This document shows positions 56,090 to 64,000 of a stretch of DNA of 64,000 bases, in pieces. The stretch is from Eremomyces bilateralis CBS 781.70 (taxonomy: Eukaryota > Ascomycota > Dothideomycetes > Eremomycetales > Eremomycetaceae), in NCBI RefSeq assembly GCF_010015585.1, contig NW_022985083.1:420223-484222 (forward strand), in the 5' to 3' direction. The position numbers and the translations under genes are program-made. Positions within the stretch are counted from its first letter, which is position 1. Every line of letters starts with the position of its first letter. The notes beneath the pieces are model-generated. The model made no database searches. It worked only from the letters and a program-made list of their open reading frames with translations, and was not told where the DNA came from.

Positions 56090-57440
56090 TCACCGTCTTG
56101 CCCTCAACACCCGTCCCCCACTCGTCCCAGTAGTAGGCGCAGCAGCAGCCACTTCCCCCCTCTTCCCCGTCCCCTTCCTCCCCCNNNNNNNNNNNNNNNN
56201 NNNNNNNNNNNNNNNNNNNNNNNNNNNNNNNNNNNNNNNNNNNNNNNNNNNNNNNNNNNNNNNNNNNNNNNNNNNNNNNNNNNNNNNNNNNNNNNNNNNN
56301 NNNNNNNNNNNNNNNNNNNNNNNNNNNNNNNNNNNNNNNNNNNNNNNNNNNNNNNNNNNNNNNNNNNNNNNNNNNNNNNNNNNNNNNNNNNNNNNNNNNN
56401 NNNNNNNNNNNNNNNNNNNNNNNNNNNNNNNNNNNNNNNNNNNNNNNNNNNNNNNNNNNNNNNNNNNNNNNNNNNNNNNNNNNNNNNNNNNNNNNNNNNN
56501 NNNNNNNNNNNNNNNNNNNNNNNNNNNNNNNNNNNNNNNNNNNNNNNNNNNNNNNNNNNNNNNNNNNNNNNNNNNNNNNNNNNNNNNNNNNNNNNNNNNN
56601 NNNNNNNNNNNNNNNNNNNNNNNNNNNNNNNNNNNNNNNNNNNNNNNNNNNGGGGCGGGAGGGTTGGTTGGTGGTGGAGGGAGGAGGCCCGAGTTTGGTG
56701 CGTTTTTTGGGAAGGGAGAGGTTGTGGTGGGTGGTGTTTTCTTTGTCAGAGGCGGCCATTTCGGAGCTGGTTGGTGGGTTAGGTTAGTTACGGATTCTGA
56801 GGGGATGGTGGATGCGGTCTTACCTTGGTCTCTTCTTTCCGAGGGATCGGAGGGGACTGTTTTCTTTATCTGCGCGAGCGGTCGTGGAATCTAGCCTGGG
56901 CATCTCGTGGTTCGTGATCGATCGCTCTCCGAGAGGTGCGGGTTTCACGGGCGACGGATTGGCGTATTTGTTCACCAATTCTTCAATGTTGGCGGATCTC
57001 AAGGACTGCGGTACACGGTTGATGCGCATCTCGAGTCTTGATCGGAGACCTTGCGCATGTAACGCGTAGATGGCACGAAGTTTGCGAGCTCGTTCGGTGA
57101 CTGACCGTCAGTTAGCACCGTCGTATTTTAGGATGCGAGACGACTTACCTTCAAGCTGCAGATTATCAATAAGCGCCTGTCTTTGGGCGACAGTAATCTT
57201 CGGATATCTGGCAACATCTCGTTCCGGAGTCTTTTGCTCCTCGCCGGTCTTCGTTGGAACCACCGCCGCTGGTGGAGCGGCTTCTGGGAAGGCTCCAGGT
57301 ATCGACATTTCGGCTACTTCAGTAGGAATCTGGATTCTATCGCGCTGTGGGGATCTCCAAATCGAGGCGCCAAATTGTAAGATTCGTTTGGCGGAGTTTG
57401 TGGTTTGATCCAATAGGTTTTGGGAGGTTGTAGAAGGCAT
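56090..57440 (-). CDS. NBL1: Borealin/Nbl1-type chromosomal passenger protein, interrupted by an assembly gap
   Basis: The Nbl1/Borealin N-terminal helix is clear: QRQALIDNLQLE joined by splicing to VTERARKLRAIYALHAQGLR and SRLEMRINRVPQSLR. In the chromosomal passenger complex this helix packs with INCENP (Sli15) and survivin (Bir1) and guides Aurora kinase to centromeres. The start at 57440 (MPSTTSQNLLDQTTNSAKRI) is the first ATG in frame. Two introns fit GT..AG (about 57094-57147 and 56766-56818). After KKRPRSSEMAASDKENTTHH the gene enters the N gap. The frame after the gap that reads EVAAAAPTTGTSGGRVLRAR and stops at 56090-56092 looks like a fungal borealin end; another frame runs to 56031 but is Cys/Trp-rich and unlikely. 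The gene is therefore longer than yeast Nbl1, as in other filamentous fungi. Confidence 0.8.
56185..56651. other. Assembly gap (467 N)
   Basis: A run of 467 undetermined bases inside the borealin gene. The left flank is C-rich (56161-56184 has 16 C and 1 G) and the right flank G-rich, the same arrangement as at the other gap. Confidence 0.99.
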
Positions 57441-58564
57441 TCTGATAGTCGCGATGTCGACGAGCTTTGGTGGGCTCTGCTGTAAACAAACCCAAGCCAC
57501 GTATGTGAGGCGGTGCAAGTTTCAAGTCAGGTGATCAGTTCTGAGTTTGAATGAGCGGCGGATCGTTTTACCGGTCACCGGGATTGGCCGGCGTCGGATT
57601 TCCAACAAAACTCTTCACTTCTGGCAGAGAGTTTCTCTCTTTTCTTCTTTTCTCTTTACTGAACTACCCCTTCATATCCACTCCGTCTTTCGGTTTTAAA
57701 ACGCAGCAATGGGAGCTGGAGGGGAATATGAAGGGCAGATGAAATTTTTTCGAAAAGAAAAGCCAGCCTCTTACCCCTTACAAGTCGCGTCAAGAGACGG
57801 TCGGTTTGCGAGGAAAACAGTTGTTGGTACATCCCCTTGCTTGATGAGGAATCAGTGGCTTGTGTGTGGCGTGTGGCTGGTCACATGACTTGGTTCTCAC
57901 AGTCACGTACACGGTACACCTGCTTCTGATACATGATGAACCGTTGCAAATATGATAAAGTGCACCGTACTCAACTTTAAGCAATATAAATCGATGAAGC
58001 CATGGCGAGACAATGAGATGTCTGGTGCCTGTCCCGATATGAAACTTGGACGGTCCTGCTTGCTGCGTAGGAAGTACTGTAAACAAGAAACTATTTGCTA
58101 CTGTCAACCTGTGCCTTGACTTCGAATGCTCTATGAATTTCCCTCACGAGACCACTCTTCAACTGGGAATATGTATCAAGTGACAGATGACAGCTTTCTC
58201 TGGCCAACCAGCATGCTGCTAATGCAAGAAGTGCCTGACTGTATTGCTGCCCAGCGAGAACCGTCCAGCAAGTCCAAGTGACAATCCAACATTCGCCCCG
58301 CAACGATGACCCCTCCAAGTCCACTTTGCTACATCACCCACATATGACAACTCACTCCCGCTATTCTCTCTCTCCCATTCACCCAACACCACTTCCCTTT
58401 CGCCTCCTCCACCAACCTATTTACTTCAGGACTACTCTTCTGTCCAAGTATCAGCCCTCTTTTCTGATACAACTACACATCGCCATCCCCTCATCCAATT
58501 CGCTTAGCGAACCCCCCCACACAGTTCCAACACTACCCCTCCAAGACACCTCACCACCGTCACC
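57441..58564. promoter_or_regulatory. Divergent intergenic region, borealin and PP28 genes
   Basis: 1.12 kb between divergent starts. Directly before the PP28 start is a long pyrimidine-rich leader (about 58330-58560), common in well-expressed fungal genes. No other gene is supported. Confidence 0.45.
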
Positions 58565-59446
58565 ATGTCTTCACGCGGTCGCGGCGGCAAGTTCTCTAAG
58601 CCCAAGCGAGGCGGCGGACGACACTTCAACCGCAACCTTCAGCCCGTCGACAAGAACGGCGAGGCCATCAGCATGTGGGCGGTATGTAAATTCCCCGATG
58701 ACTCCCCCGCTCCCCGCCACTGCATCGTCACCAATCTCCTCCTCCTCCTCCTCCTCCTCCTCCTCCTCCTCCTCCTCCTCCTCCTCCTCCTCCTCCTCCT
58801 CCTCCTCTTCCCACCCTTTCAACCTCCCAGTAAGACAATAACCCACTAACATCATCCCTAGGACCCCGCCGACCGCAAAGATCCCGAAGACTCCGACGAC
58901 TCCTCCGAAGAGGAATCCTCCGAAGAAGAATCCTCCGAGGACGACGACCAACCCCAGTCTGCCATGACCCGCGAGGAGCGCCGCGCCGCCGCCAAGGCCC
59001 GCAAAGCTGCCGCCGCCGCCCGCTCCTCGGGTCGCCCGGAAGTTGGCGACCTGCCCCCGAACTCCTCTGAGGATGAGGACGACTCCGACTCCGACATGCC
59101 AGCGAACCCGAACCACACGACGAGCGCGCGCGCGCAGGCGTCCAAGGTGGCGAAGGCGCCGGGCGCTACGCCGGGCGCGGTGAAGAAGGCGGTGCAGGTG
59201 GCGAAGGCGGCGAAGGCGGCGAAAAAGGGGGAAGACTCGGAGGAGGATGAGGGGCCGGAGGAGGCACGGTTGGAGATGGAGAAGTTGCGGTTGGTGAGGG
59301 AGAGGCGGGAGGCGGAGGGGGCGAGGAGAAGGGCGGAGGAGGAGGAGAGGAGGGAGTTGGAGAAGGAGAAGAGGGAGCAGATGGAGAGGGAGGAGAGGAG
59401 GCGGGAGGCGGCGAGGGGACCGAAGGGGAAGAAGGGGAAGAAGTGA
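58565..59446 (+). CDS. PP28/PDAP1-family casein kinase substrate
   Basis: The protein matches the PP28 (HASPP28, PDAP1) family of small, highly charged phosphoproteins. Exons 58565-58681 and 58862-59446 give 233 residues. An Arg/Gly-rich start (MSSRGRGGKFSKPKRGGGRH) precedes an acidic serine block (DDSSEEESSEEESSEDDD) full of casein kinase II sites. The PP28 domain is marked by PPNSSEDEDDSDSDMPANPN. The C-terminal third is a long charged helix (EEARLEMEKLRLVRERREAE) ending in a Lys/Gly tail. Human PDAP1 is an RNA- and stress-related protein of unclear role, and fungal members are little studied. The single intron (180 nt) is much longer than others in this window because it contains 24 CTC units. 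Codon third positions flip from C to G near 59090. Confidence 0.85.
58736..58807 (+). repeat. (CTC)24 microsatellite in the PP28 intron
   Basis: 72 bp of perfect CTC triplets inside the only intron of the PP28 gene. The run gives a polypyrimidine tract before the acceptor and a polypurine strand opposite, which could form a triplex. Length variation between strains is likely. Confidence 0.97.
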
Positions 59447-59928
59447 GGGTTGAATCACTCACCGTTGAAATGCGAAGACCCCTAGCATTGGCGAGGATGG
59501 ATGTACCATCGATTGCATATGGACATTATGATGACTGCATAGAACTACTTAAAAAACGAAGCTTTCGCAATTGCTTTTCAAAATTGATGGAAAACTGGAA
59601 TATCTCGGCTCATACAAGTTACCACACGTCCCAATGATTCCAACCACATAATACGCTCTGCATATTCGTTTTTTACCTCTCGTCTAACATTGCTACAGGC
59701 CCCGCCAGTCGCTGGAGACGATTCATGGCCAAAAACCTTATATCCCACAATAACGACAGTGACAGTGCTCTTCAATGCGACAGTGTCCCTTGCCCGACCA
59801 AAACACGCTGAAAACATCCCATAGACATACATCACATATAATGTTACCAAACACCACGTCAAGAAGGGCGTACCTCCCCTACCAAACAAATCCACCCGTA
59901 GCGTTAACTCTGCCGCTTCCGAACGCAT
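59447..59928. other. Convergent intergenic region
   Basis: 482 bp between the PP28 stop and the stop of the next minus-strand gene. It should hold two 3' UTRs. Nothing else is visible. Confidence 0.5.
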
Positions 59929-61033
59929 CTACTCCTCCATCTCCCCTCGCTCTCGCCTCTCTTTAATCTCCCGTTCCGCCCTCTGCGTCGTCGTCATCCC
60001 CCTCCTCCCCTCCGCCCCCGGCCCCACCACCGGCGGCGTGCGATCCGCCGTATCGACCACGTTCGCATCGTACGTCATCCCGTCGATCAACCGCGCCTCG
60101 TTCCGCTCGCTCCCCGCCGCCACCTCCCTCCCCAGCGCGCTTTGTCCCGTCTCCCGCAAATGCACCGGCACCACGGCCGCCTTCCCCACCACCGGACTCC
60201 CCACCCCACTCGCCGCCCGCGCCGGCGTCCGCGCCCCCTCCCCAAACGCCACCAACGACCCCCCGTCGCTAAACCGATCGTCCCCCCCGTAATCCCCCAC
60301 GCTACTCGCCGTCTCCCCCATCAGGCTCTTCCCCTCCCCCTCATTCTCGTGCTCCAGGTCCTCCTCGTCCCGCATCTGCACCCCTCCGTCCTCGCTCACC
60401 CGGTCCGTCGTCGCCGTCGCCCCGTCGTCCATCCCCACGTCGCTCCCACTTGCCCACGTCGTCCGCCCCCCAACCGATCCCGTCGCCGACGCGCTTCCCA
60501 CTGTGCTGCGATCGCGCACCATGGTCGGCTCGCCCGCGCTACTGAAGAACGCCACGGTCGCATGGTGCCCAGCGCCGGGACCCGCGTGTGGATGCCCCGC
60601 TCCCGCGCCGCTGGGGTGTGTGGCGGCGGGGAACTGCGCGGGGCTGCCGGCTTGGACGGAGAGCGAGGTGTTGGAGGGGGCGAGGGAGCCGGTGGGGGGG
60701 CGGGCGGGTTGCTGGGAAATGCGTTCGAGGCCGGCGAGGCGGGAGATGCGGTCGGCGCGCTCGGCGTCGAGGGGGGCGGAGGAGCCAGGTTGGGAGGCGT
60801 GGTGGGGGAGGTGGCCGCGGTGGCCGTCTTTGATGGCGACAGTGCTGAGTTCGGACATGGAGGTGGTGGTGGAGGTGGGGGTGCCGCTGTTGGGGTTAGT
60901 ACAAGGTTTCAGGATGGCATGTGATGTTGGGAGCGGTCGAGAGATCTAGGAGAACTTACGGGCCCATCTCCGAGGGAGTGAGCGAGTCGGAAGGCGGAGG
61001 AGGGAGGTTTATGAGCATCGGAGTGTTCGCCAT
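59929..61033 (-). CDS. Unrecognised low-complexity protein
   Basis: I do not recognise the family. Two exons (60960-61033, 59929-60886) give 343 residues, with the start MANTPMLINLPPPPSDSLTP and the splice leaving SEMGPGTPTSTTTSMSELST. The protein is rich in Gly, Ser, Ala and acidic residues and is probably disordered, with a short helix DAERADRISRLAGLERISQQ, an acidic stretch (MRDEEDLEHENEGEGKSL), and segments that look conserved: DGGSLVAFGEGARTPAR, ARLIDGMTYDANVVDTADRT and a C-terminal TQRAEREIKERRERGEM helix. There is no signal peptide or membrane segment. A regulatory or scaffold role is possible but not shown. A C-to-G skew flip lies at about 60590. Its start codon is about 620 bp from the Pol epsilon stop. 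Confidence 0.7.
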
Positions 61034-61654
61034 GATGGTTGTATATCCGTAGCTGACCTTAGCCGGTCCGATCAATGACGTTGATCGACGTTGTTATCGT
61101 GTTGAAAAGAGGATGCTCCAGCCTTCAGACTTCGAATGGTTTACAAAGAGAGGGATGATTCACGATCGGAAATATTCTTAAAGAACCTTTGAATTCCTTC
61201 CTAGCAGTTCTTGTAAGGTGGGATGAGTGAAAGTTGTATGACAGCAGAGCTGAGGGATGTGAGGGAGAGAGCAGCTCATTGGACCCTTTGACCCTTTCAC
61301 GCCGATCCACATCCCCCTCTCCCTCATTGGGAATTCACTGAACTCGAGGAACACTGTGTGACTGCAAGACTGCAAGACTGCAAGATCGCTGGAGGTCGCA
61401 GATATCAGAGTAAGCTTCCTGTACTTGTCCAACAGGTCCGATGGATACAATGACGCGATGAAGAAATGCCTAAGAGTACATGTATGATGTAGGCTAATGC
61501 AGGTACATCGTAAAAGTAAGCTGTAAGACCGACACCCAGACGCCTTCCAAAATGCATTCCCATTTCCAACCAATCCAACCCTCCTGGTGACATGAATGTG
61601 TAACTCCATAGACATGACGACATGAACATTTGCATAGGAATGGGGATCCGTCAA
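61034..61654. other. Intergenic region between two minus-strand genes
   Basis: 621 bp with the promoter of the unrecognised gene and the 3' flank of the DNA polymerase epsilon gene. Three 8-bp GACTGCAA units stand in tandem at 61360-61383. No gene is supported. Confidence 0.5.
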
Positions 61655-64000
61655 TCAGAACCCATCGCCGGCCTCCGCCACCGCAGCATCGAGCATCTCC
61701 AGCCCATACCACCGCGCCACCTCCCTCAGCACCCGCATTCTCTCCCCCAGCTTCTCCCTACTCACCGTCCCCACCCACTCCCCAGCACAAGCACAATGCT
61801 CCATAAACTCATTCTTCCGGATCCGCGCACACTTCGCGCACTTGAGATCCTGTGTACACCACCGTACCACCATCGCCTGCACCTCCGCCACCAACGACTC
61901 CTCCACCCGCAACCGATCGAACTCTGCATCGCAATCACACCGCCACTTCGGAAGCGGCTGCACGCCTCTCCGCGACCCGCCCTCGCCGTCCCCGTCCACG
62001 TCGAACACCAGCGCCGACGCATCCCGACAGAGGTCGACGGACTTCGGCGCGCCGCACTCCTCGCACGTCATCTCGACGGGGCATTTCGCGCTAGGGTTCC
62101 GCCAGCGGGCTTCGGAGGCGAATTCGCGGACCTCGCAGAGGGAAAGGAGTTCTTTGCGGAGCATGCGCGCCTCGAGGGAGATCTCGCGGTCAAGGGAGAG
62201 GACTTGCATGAGCGACTTGATGAGCTGGAGGACAGGGTTGTTGTTGGCGGCGGAGGAGAGATGGGCGCCGGGGAGGGAGGGCATGGCATAGTCCGAGGCA
62301 AGGTCAGGATGCAGGAGCTCGGCGACCTGGCGACGGACGTGGCCTGCGATTCGCTTGGTGAGAGCCTTGGTGAAGGACTTGGGGAGGACGGATGTTATGA
62401 CTGCGGTATCTTGGGTCAAGCTTCGGACTGGGAGTTGCGTGACTCGCAGCGTTTCGCTTTCCCCTTCTCCTGATACCGTGGGCCGCTTGCGTCCATGCAT
62501 GAGATCGATGAACTGGATCACCCAGTCGCGGAAAACATCTTGAAGGTGCTGAGGAAGGACAGAGGCAAGTTGCCAATGCATCACGGTCTCCAATTGTTGT
62601 TCGGCCTCCGCGACGACCTCTTTGCAGCCAATGCCGCCGAAGTTGTAGTCATCGTACCAGACGAGGTAGTCCCAGTACTCTTGGATGTCGAGCTGAACAA
62701 AACTGAAGAGCGGTTTCGACTGCACGGTCTTGAGGATATACTGCGTGTAGGCAAAGGCGTTGCCAACCTCGCTCTTACTGGTCTGCAGGAGCAGTCGATG
62801 AGGGCTGGCGAACACGACCTGTGATCCAACCCGACGGAAGTCGCTGATGAGCTGCTGAAGCGCTTTCCGGGACATCATCTGGACGTAGTAGTGCAAGGCG
62901 CGGTCGTAGAGGAACGAACCCGGCGACTCCACCCATCGGACGAGGTGCTGGACCATGACGTCGGCCATCTGTCCGCCGTCGCGACATGCTTCGGACCACC
63001 ACGCCTTCACCATCTCGCGAAGCACAACGATTCCAGTCGTCGCGAACGCATTGTCACTGTAGATGACGTGGCCGTCGTCGGCGATATTCTTATCCGAAGG
63101 AGCGGCAGGGTTGAACGAGAACGAGTCGGCCCCTTCCGCGTCATTCACCAGCGAGGACGCTAGAATGGTGTTGATCGCAAGGTTTCGTAGGCTCAAGTCG
63201 ATGCAGACGGAAGAATACGTCCCCGGGTTGTTGACCTCGGGCATCTCAACCGTCTCCAGCGGCCCGACAATGTCGTCTTTCTCGTAGCCAGCATGATCAG
63301 GTTTTGACCCGGTGGACCACCACAAGACAACCCGCTCTTTGAGTAGACGTCGAGCATACGCCACATCGATCAGGAAGCGAGGGTCATGCCCTTCCATGTT
63401 ACATAGCGGAACGTTTCCGTATCGGGCGAGCTCGATGAGGTGCGATACCCACGCACCAAGGGTGAGGTAGTGCGTGACCAGCCGCTTCGCAACGAAGGTC
63501 TGCCAGCCCAGGGGCGGAAGGTTTTTGTCCGACTCATCGAACTTCAACGGAAGATTAGGGAACTCCTTCATGATCGGCACGACGTGAGGAAGAAGTCGGT
63601 GGTGCTGGCTCTGCACGACAAGGATGAAGCTCCCTTCCTTTTCGTCGTTCCGCATCTTCTTCATTGCGTCGCCGAGTTCTAGGTATGCCTTCCTTTTCGT
63701 CGTCACTTGGGTGGTCTTGAAGTGCATGTCGGTCTGGTACTCGAAGCACTGCTGCCATGACTGATCCTCGGCACTTTCAGTGACTCGTTTAGAGTACGCA
63801 TCTTTATAAAGCTTGTCGACATTCGGTAGACTCTGAGTGTCACGTCCTCGATTGAGGATGATGATGTGTCCCTGCGTGCCGGTACTGGAGCAGATGGCAA
63901 ACACCTGCCGATCCCCGACACTGACATGATAGAGGTAAAGGAATTTCAGCTGTGCTTGAGCGAGATACGGATCCGGCTTTGCCACCTGCCGCAATGCACT
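61655..64000 (-). CDS. POL2: DNA polymerase epsilon catalytic subunit, C-terminal part (gene runs off the window)
   Basis: The frame is open to the right edge and ends at 61655, so only the last ~781 residues are seen. They belong to Pol2, the leading-strand replicative polymerase. This is the inactive second half, including the DUF1744 region (for example DVAYARRLLKERVVLWWSTG, LREMVKAWWSEACRDGGQMA and FSFVQLDIQEYWDYLVWYDD), which is the part that contacts CMG helicase and the other epsilon subunits. The two C-terminal Cys motifs are present. CysA begins CEECGAPK and continues to CDCD; CysB reads CTQDLKCAKCARIRKN with HCACAGEW. No intron is visible in this part. The polymerase and exonuclease domains must lie beyond 64000. 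A C-to-G skew flip falls at about 62080 within the Zn-motif coding part. Confidence 0.95.
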   Translation of the reverse strand, partial: SALRQVAKPDPYLAQAQLKFLYLYHVSVGDRQVFAICSSTGTQGHIIILNRGRDTQSLPNVDKLYKDAYSKRVTESAEDQSWQQCFEYQTDMHFKTTQVTTKRKAYLELGDAMKKMRNDEKEGSFILVVQSQHHRLLPHVVPIMKEFPNLPLKFDESDKNLPPLGWQTFVAKRLVTHYLTLGAWVSHLIELARYGNVPLCNMEGHDPRFLIDVAYARRLLKERVVLWWSTGSKPDHAGYEKDDIVGPLETVEMPEVNNPGTYSSVCIDLSLRNLAINTILASSLVNDAEGADSFSFNPAAPSDKNIADDGHVIYSDNAFATTGIVVLREMVKAWWSEACRDGGQMADVMVQHLVRWVESPGSFLYDRALHYYVQMMSRKALQQLISDFRRVGSQVVFASPHRLLLQTSKSEVGNAFAYTQYILKTVQSKPLFSFVQLDIQEYWDYLVWYDDYNFGGIGCKEVVAEAEQQLETVMHWQLASVLPQHLQDVFRDWVIQFIDLMHGRKRPTVSGEGESETLRVTQLPVRSLTQDTAVITSVLPKSFTKALTKRIAGHVRRQVAELLHPDLASDYAMPSLPGAHLSSAANNNPVLQLIKSLMQVLSLDREISLEARMLRKELLSLCEVREFASEARWRNPSAKCPVEMTCEECGAPKSVDLCRDASALVFDVDGDGEGGSRRGVQPLPKWRCDCDAEFDRLRVEESLVAEVQAMVVRWCTQDLKCAKCARIRKNEFMEHCACAGEWVGTVSREKLGERMRVLREVARWYGLEMLDAAVAEAGDGF

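Noticed and set aside
56031-56184. Cys/Trp-rich frame after the second gap
   Set aside because: The neighbouring frame ending at 56090 has an Ala-rich basic end like fungal borealins, while this one has an unlikely composition and no link to the exons before the gap.
61360-61383. Three tandem GACTGCAA units
   Set aside because: Too short and too few copies to interpret; probably slippage in non-coding DNA.
1-64000. tRNA genes, rRNA genes, CRISPR arrays, secondary-metabolite backbone genes
   Set aside because: Scanning by eye found no T-loop GTTCRA plus A-box pairing, no rRNA, no regularly spaced repeats and no PKS, NRPS or terpene synthase motifs. A tRNAscan run would be needed to be certain about tRNAs.

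Overview
The window is nuclear DNA of a filamentous ascomycete (Pezizomycotina; I cannot fix the class from sequence alone). The evidence is the gene content (a fungal Msb1/Mug8 protein, an RlmA-type MADS factor, a SWIRM/amine oxidase/HMG LSD1 homologue, a DUF6594 protein, a fungal MscS channel with an EF-hand, a GPI-type lysophospholipase), the many 45-60 nt GT..AG introns, and a high gene density on both strands. There are no rRNA genes, tRNA genes or intact transposons that I could find, and no bacterial features. Two runs of N (27152-27646 and 56185-56651) are assembly gaps, each inside a gene.

Layout. 0.6-13.5 kb is housekeeping: ATP synthase alpha (-), the MPO1 alpha-oxidation dioxygenase (-), RNA polymerase II subunit RPB7 (+), a vacuolar dipeptidyl aminopeptidase (+), Arp2/3 subunit ARPC2 (-) and the SSU-processome protein UTP12 (+). 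14.2-26.7 kb holds the Msb1/Mug8 polarity protein (-), a DUF3140 protein (+), the MADS-box factor (+) and a penta-EF-hand protein (+), separated by two larger non-coding stretches. 27-43.9 kb holds an unrecognised coiled-coil protein broken by a gap (+), dynamitin (-), the LSD1 homologue (+), NDUFAF7 (-), a membrane-anchored cysteine-synthase-like protein (+), a large Scm3-family CENP-A chaperone with a SANT/Myb domain (-), and Atg6/Beclin (+). 43.9-48.9 kb is gene-poor, with one DUF6594 membrane protein and one doubtful 74-residue gene. 48.9-64 kb holds a lysophospholipase (-), an MscS channel (-), a borealin/Nbl1-type protein broken by the second gap (-), a PP28-family protein (+), an unrecognised protein (-) and the C-terminal part of DNA polymerase epsilon (-), which runs off the right edge.

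The genes do not form one pathway or a secondary-metabolite cluster. Several act in chromosome inheritance (Scm3, borealin, dynamitin, Pol epsilon, LSD1), but I see no sign that they are co-regulated.

The most unusual signal is not a gene. About twenty places show an abrupt change, on the strand as read, from a C-rich to a G-rich block, mostly within coding sequence and mostly visible as C-ending codons giving way to G-ending codons. The arrangement is strand-symmetric, occurs in genes of either direction, and both assembly gaps sit exactly on such a flip. I regard this as the best candidate for an undescribed feature of this genome.
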